Shown in pieces: positions 16,854 through 25,827 of a DNA stretch of 64,000 bases. This DNA comes from Actinacidiphila guanduensis. GTDB lineage: Bacteria; Actinomycetota; Actinomycetes; Streptomycetales; Streptomycetaceae. A program made the translations under genes and the position numbers. The stretch is taken from NCBI RefSeq assembly GCF_900103985.1, contig NZ_FNIE01000004.1, positions 1 through 64,000 of the forward strand, read 5' to 3'. Numbering within the stretch: position 1 is the stretch's first letter; every line of letters begins with the position of its first letter. The notes beneath the pieces are model-generated. The model searched no databases, was not told the origin of the DNA, and saw nothing but the letters and a program-made list of their open reading frames with translations.

Positions 16854-19718
16854 ATGCCCAAGCTCATTCGGCGTGCGAGACATGTCGGCGTGGCAGCAGC
16901 GCTCGCCTGTCTGTCCCTCTCCCTCGTCAACACCAACGCCACCGCCGCCACCGCACCGTCCGGTCAGGTCGCCGCCGGACCGCACTGGTCGGTCACCCGC
17001 GTCGCGGGCGGGTTCGCGGTGAACCTCCACCTCGACCGTCAACTGCCGGTCACCGCGGGCATTCCCACCCTCTCCGTGGACGGCCGCAACCTCGGCCCGG
17101 CCACCGAGTCCGCCGACGGCACCTCGCTGTCCCTGGTGACCACCGACCCGTCGGTGGCCGACGCCTCGTCCGTGACCACCGACGCCCTGGCCACGGCCAC
17201 CGACACCAGCAGCCGCCCCGGCGGCCGGGGCACGGCCACCGTGCCCGGCGCCACCCCGTCCGTGCTGCCCGCCGACCCGGCCGCCCCCGGCCGCCACAAG
17301 GTCACCGAAGGCATCTACGACTTCGGCGACCAGGCGATCCCGCTGCTCAACATCGGCGGAACCCGCGGCGAGCTGGAGGGCAAGCTGTACCTGCCCGACA
17401 GCCGCGGCCCCAAGCCGCTGGTCGTCTTCCTGCACGGCCGCCACAGCTCCTGCTACGGCTCCGGCAAGCCCAACCCGGCCGGCTGGCCCTGCACCACCTC
17501 ACCGGCCAGCACCGAACAGCGCTTCCCCATACCGAGCTTCCTCGGCTACGACGCCCCGGCCCGCGCGCTCGCCAGCAACGGCTACGCCGTGGTCTCCATC
17601 TCCGCCAACGCGATCAACGCGACCGACAACCAGCGCGCCGCCGACTACGGCGCCCAGGCCCGCGGCGAACTCATCCTGGACACCCTGCGGATGCTCCAGA
17701 AGGCCGACACCGGCCGGCCCGCCGTCTACCACGACACGTTCACCGACCGGGACGTCAGCCTCGCCCAGGCGCTCACCGGCGACCTCACCCCGCGTGACCT
17801 GATCGGCCAGTTCGACCTGGACGACGTCGGCATCATGGGCCACTCCCGCGGCGGCGAAGGTGTGACCGCGGCCTCGACCCTCAACGACGCGCTGCCGGTG
17901 AAACAGCAGTTCGGCATCAAGGCCGTCCTCCCGCTCGCCCCGGTCGACTACGACCGCATCTCCCTGCCGAACGTCGCCACGGCCACGATCCTGCCGTACT
18001 GCGACGGCGACGTGGAAAACCTGATGGGCCAGCACATCGTGGACGACTCGCGGCACGCCTTCGACGACAACGTGCTGCGCTCCGCCGTACTCGTCCAGGG
18101 CGCCAACCACAACTACTTCAACACCATCTGGACACCCGGCGGCTGGCCTTCCGGCACCTCCGACGACTGGGCCTCGCTCGCCACCGGCGCCAACGACCCG
18201 GTGTGCGACCCGACCTCGCCGACCACCACCCGGCTCACCCCGACCCAGCAGGTGGCGGTCGAAACCGCCTACGTCGCGGGCTTCTTCCGGCTGACCCTCG
18301 GTGACGAGAAGCAGTTCCAGCCGCTGTTCGACGGCTCGGACACGCTGCCCGCATCCGCCTCCTTCGCCCACGTCTCGGTCACCGCGACCCAGCCCGCGGA
18401 CTCCCGCAGCGACCTCCAGACCTTCGAACACCCCGACCCCGCAGTCCGGGTGAGCGGTCCCGCGACCGCACAGGTCTGCCAGGACATGGGCGGCACCGGC
18501 GGTGTGACCGTGACCCCGCCCCAGCCGTACTGCACCACCACGCTCAACGAAGCGGCCGTTCCGCACTGGTCGCCCGCACAGTGGGCCTGGGACGTGCCGT
18601 CCTCGCCGATGCTGCACATGACATGGAGCGCGGCCGACGGCCAGGTCCGGGTGACCGTACCGCCCGCCGACCGCAACATCAGCCGCTACCAGCAGCTCTC
18701 GGTGAAGATGGCGGCCGACGAATTCGTCACCACCGGAACGGACGTCACACTGACCGTCGTCGACGGCAAGGGCCGCACCTGGTCCGCGCCGGTCTCCTCC
18801 CTCAACCCCGCCGCGGTCACCCGGATGGCGGGCGTCAGCTCCCCGTGGCTGCGCAAGGTCATCCTCCAGCAGGTGACCGTCCCCACGTCCGCACTGCGGA
18901 CCCTGGACCTGCGGGACATCCGCGAGGTGCGGTTCACCGGAGCACAGGGCGCGGACGCGTCGGCGGCCGGCGGTGTCTACCTGTCGGACCTCTCCGCGGA
19001 GAACCGTGCCGTCGGCGCGCGGGTGCCCGTCCAGCAGGCCGCCGTCGACATCGTGCCCACCAGCGTGGAGGAGGGCTCCGCGCCGTCCACTGCACAGATC
19101 GCCGCCGTGCTCTCCAAACCGGTCGGCCACCAAGTGACCGCCTACGTCAGCGTGTTCGGCTCCACGACCGCCACGGCCGGGTCCGCGATGCAGAAAGTCA
19201 CCTTCACGCCGGGCCGTACCTGCGTGGCCGTGACCGTGCCGACCTACGGAGACACACTCCCCAGCACCACCGCCTCGACGTCCTTCAAGGTCTCGGCGAC
19301 CGACGTCTCCGGCGGCGTCATGGGCGACAGCGGCTTCGGCACACTCACCGTCCGTGAGGACGACGGCGTCACCGGCGGCACCCCCGCACCCGCGGTGGGC
19401 ACCCAGGGCAACGCCTGCGCCGAGTACGCGGCCTCCCTCAAACCTGGCCGGCTCACCGTGAAGGGCCTGCCCCTCCCAGGCCGGTCCCTCACCGTCACCG
19501 CCTCCGGCTACCGACCGGGCGAGAGCATCGCCCTCGCCCTCGGCACCACCCCACTCGGCCCGGTCCTCGCCGACCCCCACGGCCGGATCACCACCACCGT
19601 GACCCTCCCCGCCGACACCCCGGCCGGCCCCACCGAACTCACCGCCAAGGGCGCCGGATCCGCCTACACCACCCACGCCACCCTCCTCGTCCTACCCACC
19701 CACCCCACCCACCACTGA
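16854..19718 (+). CDS. Large secreted alpha/beta hydrolase
   Basis: Encodes 954 aa. The ATG is preceded by a weak AAGG ribosome binding site. A Sec signal peptide is clear (basic MPKLIRRARHV, hydrophobic AAALACLSLSLV, cleavage near ATAATAPS). A hydrolase domain follows: oxyanion-type KPLVVFLHGRHSSCYGSGKP, nucleophile serine in IMGHSRGGEG (Ser331) and a later Asp/His region (NHNYFNTIW). The C-terminal 400 residues hold beta-sandwich-like segments, one resembling a Calx-beta-type repeat (VDIVPTSVEEGSAPSTAQIAAVL) and a final Ig-like part before PTHPTHH. Probably an extracellular esterase or lipase; substrate unknown. Confidence 0.85.
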   Translation: MPKLIRRARHVGVAAALACLSLSLVNTNATAATAPSGQVAAGPHWSVTRVAGGFAVNLHLDRQLPVTAGIPTLSVDGRNLGPATESADGTSLSLVTTDPSVADASSVTTDALATATDTSSRPGGRGTATVPGATPSVLPADPAAPGRHKVTEGIYDFGDQAIPLLNIGGTRGELEGKLYLPDSRGPKPLVVFLHGRHSSCYGSGKPNPAGWPCTTSPASTEQRFPIPSFLGYDAPARALASNGYAVVSISANAINATDNQRAADYGAQARGELILDTLRMLQKADTGRPAVYHDTFTDRDVSLAQALTGDLTPRDLIGQFDLDDVGIMGHSRGGEGVTAASTLNDALPVKQQFGIKAVLPLAPVDYDRISLPNVATATILPYCDGDVENLMGQHIVDDSRHAFDDNVLRSAVLVQGANHNYFNTIWTPGGWPSGTSDDWASLATGANDPVCDPTSPTTTRLTPTQQVAVETAYVAGFFRLTLGDEKQFQPLFDGSDTLPASASFAHVSVTATQPADSRSDLQTFEHPDPAVRVSGPATAQVCQDMGGTGGVTVTPPQPYCTTTLNEAAVPHWSPAQWAWDVPSSPMLHMTWSAADGQVRVTVPPADRNISRYQQLSVKMAADEFVTTGTDVTLTVVDGKGRTWSAPVSSLNPAAVTRMAGVSSPWLRKVILQQVTVPTSALRTLDLRDIREVRFTGAQGADASAAGGVYLSDLSAENRAVGARVPVQQAAVDIVPTSVEEGSAPSTAQIAAVLSKPVGHQVTAYVSVFGSTTATAGSAMQKVTFTPGRTCVAVTVPTYGDTLPSTTASTSFKVSATDVSGGVMGDSGFGTLTVREDDGVTGGTPAPAVGTQGNACAEYAASLKPGRLTVKGLPLPGRSLTVTASGYRPGESIALALGTTPLGPVLADPHGRITTTVTLPADTPAGPTELTAKGAGSAYTTHATLLVLPTHPTHH

Positions 19719-20195
19719 CCCACCCCCACCCACCCCCTGCCCGGCCCAGACAAGGCCCGCCACACCACCCGCCCGAGACAGCACAACAAGCCCGCCGCCC
19801 GGCCCCACCCGGCCCCGGCAAGGCCCGCCACCCGCAAGCACACCCAGCGGGCGGCCCGGCCAGCCGGCAGCCGGGCGGACAGCGGGGCTGGCGCGGGCGG
19901 CAGGCAGGCGGGGCCAGCGCGGCCGGCAGGTGGGCAACCGCACATCGCCGACCGCTAAACGCGACTGACGGAAGGTCGTTGAACACAGTGCCCGGCTGCT
20001 GGAACCACACCGGCCGGGGCTGACCAGGTACGGGACTCCTCCCGTCTCTGAGAGGGGTCCGCCGCCCTGCTCCGGCCAGGAGAGTGCGGCGGCGGACCCC
20101 CGCCATGACAGCAGCGCAACGCCCCTACACCGTCATCCCTCACCGCAGCGGGCCGGAATCCGGATCCCAGGAGCGGAAAGCCGCTGATCACCGAC
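19719..20195. other. Intergenic stretch with a 13-bp stem hairpin
   Basis: No gene is recognised. A perfect inverted repeat GGGGTCCGCCGCC (20054-20066) / GGCGGCGGACCCC (20088-20100) with a 21-base loop could terminate transcription from the hydrolase gene, though it lies 335 bases beyond the stop and lacks a T-tract. Confidence 0.45.
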
Positions 20196-20384
20196 GTGAC
20201 GCAGGCCGACATCGGCCTGGGCCCGGACGCGGCCGCCCCGATCGGGGACGACCGTATCCAGCGGAAGTACCAGGGCAAGGTCAACCCGGACACCCGGACC
20301 CGTGGTCCGGCGGCACGGCGCCGGCAGTGGTTCACCATGGGCTACAGGTCCGGCGGCGTCGCGGCCCGCGGCACCTTCGCATGA
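20196..20384 (+). pseudogene. Tail of a neutral zinc metallopeptidase gene
   Basis: The last about 50 codons read IGDDRIQRKYQGKVNPDTRT, then RQWFTMGYRSG and GTFA before the stop. These match the end of the YpfJ/KPN_00787-type putative neutral zinc metallopeptidases (GDDRIQ...G.V.PDSFTHGTSEQR..WF..GF.SGD...CDTF). The catalytic HExxH domain is absent upstream and the SFTHG and CDTF landmarks are altered, so this is a 5'-truncated remnant. Confidence 0.6.
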
Positions 20385-20451
20385 CGGCAAGGCGCTACCG
20401 CCTCGCGGAACCGGCCGGCGGCCGGCGCAGTGGACGGAACGCTCTCACGGC

Positions 20452-20970
20452 TCACGGCTCACGGCTCACCGTCACCGTGACCTCGTAGGAATCCTGCCCG
20501 GGCGGACAGCGCATCGCCTCGCCGCAGGACGAGCGGTGGGCGGTGACGTGGGCGGTGCCGGGGTGCGCCGCGGTGAAACGGGCCGACGCCACGCCGCAGC
20601 CGCCGCCCGGCGGGCACGAACCCGCCGGAGAGCTTCCGCCGCCGCCGGGCACGAGCACTGCCGGGTCGGAACTCGTCGGCGTCGACCAGTAGGTGCTGTG
20701 CAGCCGGACGACGACGACCGTGCCGCTGCGTACGTGCACGCCGGTCCGCGGGGCGTGCTCGTCGAGAGTGAGCGCCGCGGGGGGCGTCGTCGCGGCGGAC
20801 GCGGTGGTGGGCGACGACCGGGAGCCGGCGGTGGACCCCGTGGGCCGGCTCGCAGCCGGGGAGCAGGCGCCGGCCGCGCCCAGTGCGGCGGCGAGGACAA
20901 GCACCTGCAGTGAGGCGCGCGCCCCGCGCCCGACGGCGGCGGGGAGCCCGCCGATCCTGCGGCCGGTCAT
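20452..20970 (-). CDS. Putative lipoprotein
   Basis: Encodes 172 aa from ATG 20970. The N-terminus has a basic segment, a hydrophobic stretch (LQVLVLAAALGAAGAC) and a lipobox-like Gly-Ala-Cys, followed by a Ser/Thr/Ala-rich linker. The folded part (about residues 75-172) is strand-rich (VHVRSGTVVVVRLHSTYW, ARFTAAHPGTAHVTAHRSSC, DSYEVTVTV) with a Cys pair, resembling bacterial Ig-like or chagasin-type beta-sandwich domains; this is only a resemblance. It follows the metalloprotease gene on the same strand after a gap of 93 bases. Confidence 0.7.
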   Translation of the reverse strand: MTGRRIGGLPAAVGRGARASLQVLVLAAALGAAGACSPAASRPTGSTAGSRSSPTTASAATTPPAALTLDEHAPRTGVHVRSGTVVVVRLHSTYWSTPTSSDPAVLVPGGGGSSPAGSCPPGGGCGVASARFTAAHPGTAHVTAHRSSCGEAMRCPPGQDSYEVTVTVSREP

Positions 20971-21063
20971 CGGCCCACCTCCGAAACTGTGACGTCTGCG
21001 TGGCTCCCGGTACCGCGGTGGTGGGGCGGACCTTCCGCCCCACCATCGCGAACTCCTGTGCCG

Positions 21064-22968
21064 TCAGGAGGCGTTCAGTGCCGTGTCGTCGATCACGAAG
21101 CTGGTCTGGAGCGACGAGTCCTCGGTGCCGGTGAACTTCAGCGTCACCGTCTGCCCGGCGTAGCCGGACAGGGAGAAGGACTTCTGGGCGTAGCCGGTGG
21201 CCGCGTTCACGTTGGAGTAGGTGGCCAGCGTGGTGCTGCCGACCTGCACCGTCAGCTTGTCGTAGGCCGTGCTGCCGGATTCGGCCGTGTCGATGTGCAG
21301 GTAGAAGGAGAAGGTCGCCGCGCATCCCGCCGGGATGGTGACGGACTGCGAGAGGGTGTCGGTGTGGGTGGTGCCGTAGCCGTTCATCCACGCCTTCCAA
21401 CTGCCCGAGTGCACGGCCTCACCGGAACTGTTGTCGATCACGCCGGAACTGGCGGTCCAGGGCGCGGCCGTGCCGGTCTCGAAGCCGGGGTTGCCGATCT
21501 TCTGGCCGGGGCCGGCGCAGCCGCCGCCGGTGGTGCTGACGGTCCAGGTGAAGGACGCGCTGCCGGAGGCGCCCGTGGTGTCCCTGGCGGTGACCGTGAC
21601 GGTGGAGGTGCCGCTCGTGGTGGGCGTACCGGTGATCAAGCCGCTGGAGGAGATGCTCAGCCCGGCGGGAAGGCCCGTCGCGCTGTAGGTCAGGGTCTGT
21701 CCCGAGGCCGAGTCGCTGGCCGACACCTGGAGCGACACGGCGGCGCCGACGGTCGAACTCTGGTTGCCCGGGCCGGTCACGGTGACGGTGTTGCCGGTGC
21801 CGCCGCCGACGATGGCGTGGGTGATGGCGCAGGAGTTGGTGTCGTTGGACCAGCTCGCCTGCTCGGCGAAGGTGCCGGTGCCCATGGTGACGTTCGCGGC
21901 GCCGCCCGTCGTGCCGGGGCTGATCCAGGCGCACTCGTCGGAGTTCTCCTGGCCGTCGTAGGAGCTGCCGGTGTGGTTGGTCCAGCCGCCGGCCGGGTTC
22001 TGGTCCGACATCATCTCGTGCCACTCGTGGCCGAGCGTCATCGTGTACCCGTCGAGCGTCCCGGGGGAGTTGACGAAGCCGACGCCGCAGCCCGCGCCGG
22101 AGTCCATGTTGTACGGCTGGTTGCTGAAGGCGACGTCGCCGACGGTCGATGACACGGCACCGCCGGTCAGCGTGGTGTCGCCGTTGTAGTCGTGCCAGGC
22201 GCAGTACTGGCCCTGGTAGTCGTCCGGGTTGGTGCCGTGCGGGGACAGGATCACGTAATAGGCGTCCCGGTTGGCCGCGGCGGTGGTGTTGCCGAAGTGG
22301 CTGGCCGCCTTCACTGCCTCCACCCCCAACTGGTGCCCGGTGGCGGCGCTGGGCGAGGCGGCCGAGTTGTCGTACCAGACGCCGCTGAGAACGCCGCCGC
22401 TCTGGTACGGGACGAAGTCGGCGTTCGAGGGGCAACTGGTCGCACCTGCCGACACGTTCGGCCCGTCGCACCACTGTGTGAGGTCGGCCGACCACCGCTC
22501 GTTGCCCGTCCCGATGCCCTTGAACATCTCCTGGGCCACCGGGGCGGCGCCCTTCGTGTCACCGGAGAACGTCGCGTCGCCGCTGCTGTTGGTGCTCTGC
22601 GTGCCCCACTGGGTGCCGTAGAAGACCAGGTAGACCTTCGAGTGGCCGCTCTGGACACCGATGCCGTCGACACCGCCGCCGTAGGACAATGTCTCCGGCC
22701 CGGTTGCCGCAGGGGACGCCTGAGCGGCGGCCCACGACTTCATCTTGGCGTTCTGCCGGAGGGTCGGTACCACGCCGTGCCGGTAGGGGTGGTCGTGCGC
22801 GGGGCTGTAGGGGTTGGCGACCGAATGGCCGGGTGAGGCTGCAGGCGCAGGCTCAGGCGCGGCTACCGCCAGGGGTGCGGCGGCGAATGCTGCGCCGGTG
22901 ACGACGGCGAGCGACGCGAGGCCGGTGAAGGCCGCTCGTGCCGCTCTGCGGTGATAGGTCTCGCCCAT
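21064..22968 (-). CDS. Secreted HExxH metalloprotease-like protein with Ig domain
   Basis: Encodes 634 aa from ATG 22968, with GAGAGG as ribosome binding site. A Sec signal peptide ([25 protein letters not shown]) leads to a domain with [19 protein letters not shown] and the zinc-peptidase signature HEWHE (residues 314-318) in [17 protein letters not shown]. Residues about 395-485 form a putative Ig (He_PIG-like) domain ([24 protein letters not shown] to [15 protein letters not shown]). The last about 140 residues are a jelly-roll-like module ([17 protein letters not shown] to [11 protein letters not shown]). Probably exported and proteolytic; substrate unknown. Confidence 0.85.
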   Translation of the reverse strand: MGETYHRRAARAAFTGLASLAVVTGAAFAAAPLAVAAPEPAPAASPGHSVANPYSPAHDHPYRHGVVPTLRQNAKMKSWAAAQASPAATGPETLSYGGGVDGIGVQSGHSKVYLVFYGTQWGTQSTNSSGDATFSGDTKGAAPVAQEMFKGIGTGNERWSADLTQWCDGPNVSAGATSCPSNADFVPYQSGGVLSGVWYDNSAASPSAATGHQLGVEAVKAASHFGNTTAAANRDAYYVILSPHGTNPDDYQGQYCAWHDYNGDTTLTGGAVSSTVGDVAFSNQPYNMDSGAGCGVGFVNSPGTLDGYTMTLGHEWHEMMSDQNPAGGWTNHTGSSYDGQENSDECAWISPGTTGGAANVTMGTGTFAEQASWSNDTNSCAITHAIVGGGTGNTVTVTGPGNQSSTVGAAVSLQVSASDSASGQTLTYSATGLPAGLSISSSGLITGTPTTSGTSTVTVTARDTTGASGSASFTWTVSTTGGGCAGPGQKIGNPGFETGTAAPWTASSGVIDNSSGEAVHSGSWKAWMNGYGTTHTDTLSQSVTIPAGCAATFSFYLHIDTAESGSTAYDKLTVQVGSTTLATYSNVNAATGYAQKSFSLSGYAGQTVTLKFTGTEDSSLQTSFVIDDTALNAS

Positions 22969-22988
22969 GGATGGAGGAACCTCTCTTC

Positions 22989-23024
22989 GCAGATGCGGGC
23001 TGCCCGCGGGCAGCGCTCATCTGC
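22989..23024 (-). promoter_or_regulatory. Hairpin in the 5' leader of the metalloprotease gene
   Basis: Upstream of the start at 22968 lies a 16-bp perfect palindrome, GCTGCCCGCGGGCAGC (22999-23014), nested inside a second inverted repeat GCAGATG (22989-22995) / CATCTGC (23018-23024). It could fold as an RNA hairpin just before the ribosome binding site or serve as a dyad operator. Confidence 0.55.
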
Positions 23025-23603
23025 ACGTAGGGAAGGAAGAGGGCGCACCGGAACGGCTCCGCAACGGACCGCAACGGACCGCGACGGACCGCGACGGACG
23101 GGGCCGAACTGCCGGCTGAAGAGTGCCGCCGGACCGGGAGACCCGGCCCAGATCGGTGGACGCGCGTAGATGATGCAGACACATCAAGCCGCAACGAGCC
23201 GGCCCGACAAGGGGTGTGACCTGACAGGCCGTCAAGCGCTCCGGCGGAGCTCTCGACGGGAGACGGAACCGACTGCGAGAAGGGGCGTGCCGAAGATCCG
23301 ACAGGTGAGCGGTGCGGATGCGCCGTGGCGACAGAGAAGCAGATTGGCGTGACCCGGTCAATACCGGGAATGCGGCGCCCCGACCGGCCGGTACGCCTCC
23401 CCGGAGCCCCGAGTCGGCGGTTACGCAGCCACTTCGTCTACACGAGCACGTCGGTCGACACGGCAGGAATTTGACCGTTCACGGACAGTCCCTTTACCCG
23501 GGGCCGGACCCGGACACCCCGAGACCCAGGTCTGCACAACGTGGATGCGCGAGAACGGCACCGATGCCTTTGGGCCAGCAGGCGACGAGCACCTAGGGGC
23601 ACG
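23025..23603. other. Intergenic stretch with a 10-bp tandem repeat
   Basis: No gene is recognised. Four 10-bp units (GCAACGGACC, GCAACGGACC, GCGACGGACC, GCGACGGACG) run from 23061 to 23100, upstream of the metalloprotease gene. Confidence 0.5.
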
Positions 23604-23669
23604 ATGATCGACACAGGCGGCGTGGGCGTCTTCCTCGGACTGGACGTCGGCAAGAGCACCCAGCCACAC
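23604..23669 (+). mobile_element. IS110-family transposase start, remnant
   Basis: An ATG at 23604 begins MIDTGGVGVFLGLDVGKS, the N-terminal block (first catalytic Asp of the DEDD/RuvC-like fold in GLDVGKS) of the IS110 transposases common in Streptomyces. The match ends after about 20 residues and the rest of the element is missing. Confidence 0.6.
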
Positions 23670-23733
23670 ACCCGAACACTGCGTCAGCTCTCGAAGGGAT
23701 CCACCGACGTGCCTCTCCTGTCACGGGGCGTCA

Positions 23734-24840
23734 TCACTCCGGCTGCGGCAGACCCCTGACATAGAGCCGCACGAACCCGGGAACATGCCAACTGTCCGGT
23801 GCGGTACCAGGCTCTACAAGGTGCAGCAGTGCCGTGAGGCGCTCCTGGACAATCTCCAGGGGTTCTGCGGTCAGCGCGGCGAGCGTCGATGTGAGCGTCT
23901 CCGGCTCGTCGCTCAGCGCGATCAGCCGCAGCAGTTCCGCCTGCGCCGGATCCAGGCGCGTATGGCTCGCAGCGAGGCGGGAGCGGACGTCATGGTCGGG
24001 GTGTGCGAGTTCGTCGAGCCGCGTGCGCGGATCGGCCAGGTCGGCGGCCAGCGACGCGAGCGGGCGGCGCGGGCTCTCCGCCAGCAGGGCTGCCGCCGTG
24101 CGCAGCGCCAGTGGCAGGCCGTCGCAGAGTTCGGCCACGCGGGCGGCGTCCTCGGGGTGGTCGAGGACGCGGGTGTCAGCCGGGTCGGCCATCGTGAGCG
24201 CGCGGTGGAGCAGCAGGGTCGCGTCCGCTGCGGCCAGAGGCCGCAGGACCATCCGGTGTGTGCCCTGATCCCCGAGATGCACCGGAGTCGTGACGACTGT
24301 GGTGGCCGGGGACGTCTCCGGAACGAGCCCGGCAAGCTGCTCGGGATTCGTCACGTTGTCCAGGACTATCAGGAGCGGGCTGCCGTTTCGGGCCAATTCC
24401 GTGAGTATCCGTGCGTACAAAGCGGACCGCTCCGCGCCCGAGGGGGGCAGGCGGTAGGCGGGCACGCCCACCGCGCGGAGGAATCCGCCGAGCAGGGCGG
24501 AGCCGTGCAGCCGCGACACATCGGCGAACAGCGCACCGCCAGCGAACCAGCCGCGGGCGATGGCCTGGTGAGCGGCCTCGAGGACACATTCTGTCTTGCC
24601 ACTGCCGGGCAGCCCGCCGACCACCACCGTAGGGGCACCCGGGGCTTGCGAGGCGAACAGGTCCATGAGGCGGCACAGTTCGTCTCCACGGCCTGTGAAC
24701 GCCGGGGTCGGCGCGGGTAGTGCGGCCAGGGCCGGCGGGGGCTCGTACGGCAGGCGGACGGAGAGGTCGCGGCCTTGCACCACGCCGGACAGGAAAAGGC
24801 CGCCCGAAATGCCGTTCTCGACGGAGTTGGGGTCGGTCAT
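23734..24840 (-). CDS. NB-ARC (NLR-like) ATPase with N-terminal ISGG-QGRD motif
   Basis: Encodes 368 aa. ATG 24840 overlaps the epimerase stop (ATGA), so translation is coupled. Residues 11-25 are ISGGLFLSGVVQGRD, the same motif as in the large NB-ARC protein and at the C-terminus of the 28413 product. The ATPase core follows: FTGRGDEL (48-55), Walker A GLPGSGKT (76-83), Walker B-like SPLLIVLDNV, and the NB-ARC GLPLAL motif (LCDGLPLALRTAAALL). The protein ends after the winged-helix region with no TPR or other sensor repeats, which is short for the family. Known NB-ARC proteins oligomerise on activation; here a role in motif-driven signalling is inferred. Confidence 0.85.
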   Translation of the reverse strand: MTDPNSVENGISGGLFLSGVVQGRDLSVRLPYEPPPALAALPAPTPAFTGRGDELCRLMDLFASQAPGAPTVVVGGLPGSGKTECVLEAAHQAIARGWFAGGALFADVSRLHGSALLGGFLRAVGVPAYRLPPSGAERSALYARILTELARNGSPLLIVLDNVTNPEQLAGLVPETSPATTVVTTPVHLGDQGTHRMVLRPLAAADATLLLHRALTMADPADTRVLDHPEDAARVAELCDGLPLALRTAAALLAESPRRPLASLAADLADPRTRLDELAHPDHDVRSRLAASHTRLDPAQAELLRLIALSDEPETLTSTLAALTAEPLEIVQERLTALLHLVEPGTAPDSWHVPGFVRLYVRGLPQPE

Positions 24841-25784
24841 CGGGCGGCTGTACCGGGGTGCGCGGTCCGCCACTGGTCGGCGACCAGGTCGTCGAGGCCC
24901 TTCGACGTCGCTGCCCAGCCGAGAGTCGCGCCGATGGCCGAGGTGTCGGCCGTCAGGACCTTGGCCTCCTGCCCGACAGCGGGGCCGTGGCGCAGCGGGA
25001 CCGGGCGCCCGGTGAGCCGCTCCACCGCGTCCACGACGTCTCGTACGCTCGCGGGGTGCGCGCCGAGGTTGTACACGGCGTGCCGTCCGGCCGTATTCGC
25101 GTGCAACGCCTGCGCGAAGGCCGTCGCCACGTCCTTGACATGGACAAAGTCACGTACGGCCGTGCCGTCGCCGTTGATCTCCAGGTGGGGGGCGGCCTGG
25201 ACCGCGGCGGCGACGGCGTGCGGGATGATCCGTGTCATGTCCTGGTCGGCCCGCCCTGCCGAGGCGCCGGCCGCGTTGAAGATCCGCAGCGTGGTGGCGC
25301 CGAGGACGCCTGTCGCAGCCTGCCAGCCGATCAGGTCCTCGCACGCAGCTTTCGACGCGGCGTAGGGTTGCAGGAGGTCCCGCGCCGCCGTCTCGTCGAC
25401 GGGATTTTGGGCGGGATGGCCGTAAACCGTGCTGGTCGAGGCGAACACGAGGCTGCCGGGCCGCCCGGAGCGCTCGGTCTGGGCCGCCATCGCGTCCAGC
25501 AGGTTGACCGTCCCCGTGACGTTCACCGCGTAGTAGCGGGTGGGCTGTCCCGAACCGAGGCGAACCCGCGCGAGGCCCGCGAGGTGGCACACGGCGTCCG
25601 TGTCCTGTACGGCCGCGCGCACGCCGGCACGGTCCGTCAGATCGGCGTGACGCGTTTCGACGCCGCCGGGGAACGCGGCCGCATGCTGGTTGACCAGTGC
25701 CACGACCTGCATCCCTCGGGCGAGGAGCTCGTGGACCACGGCCCAGCCGACGTAGCCTGCCGCACCGGTGACCAGGATCCTCAT
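24837..25784 (-). CDS. NAD-dependent epimerase/dehydratase (extended SDR)
   Basis: Encodes 315 aa from ATG 25784 (MRILVTGAAGYVG). The Rossmann motif TGAAGYVG is N-terminal. HADLTD, CHLAGLA and FASTSTVYG follow, and the catalytic Tyr/Lys pair sits in YAASK. TLRIFNAAG and a DFVHVKDVATA block are typical of UDP-glucose 4-epimerase-like enzymes acting on nucleotide sugars. The frame is open to 25904, but that stretch overlaps the NB-ARC stop and lacks the fold. It lies 43 bases after the large NB-ARC gene and overlaps the small one, so it is the middle gene of a three-gene operon. The sugar substrate cannot be told. Confidence 0.85.
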   Translation of the reverse strand: MRILVTGAAGYVGWAVVHELLARGMQVVALVNQHAAAFPGGVETRHADLTDRAGVRAAVQDTDAVCHLAGLARVRLGSGQPTRYYAVNVTGTVNLLDAMAAQTERSGRPGSLVFASTSTVYGHPAQNPVDETAARDLLQPYAASKAACEDLIGWQAATGVLGATTLRIFNAAGASAGRADQDMTRIIPHAVAAAVQAAPHLEINGDGTAVRDFVHVKDVATAFAQALHANTAGRHAVYNLGAHPASVRDVVDAVERLTGRPVPLRHGPAVGQEAKVLTADTSAIGATLGWAATSKGLDDLVADQWRTAHPGTAAR

Positions 25785-25827
25785 GAACTCATCCAAGCAC
25801 TCGTCGCCGGGCGGCGGGGCACTTCGG

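Noticed and set aside
17499..19676. A 725-codon minus-strand open frame opposite the secreted hydrolase
   Set aside because: No start, no motif, Gly/Val-rich composition; antisense shadow.
23061..23100. Possible CRISPR-like array from regularly repeated units
   Set aside because: The units are adjacent 10-bp tandem copies with no spacers; a simple minisatellite.
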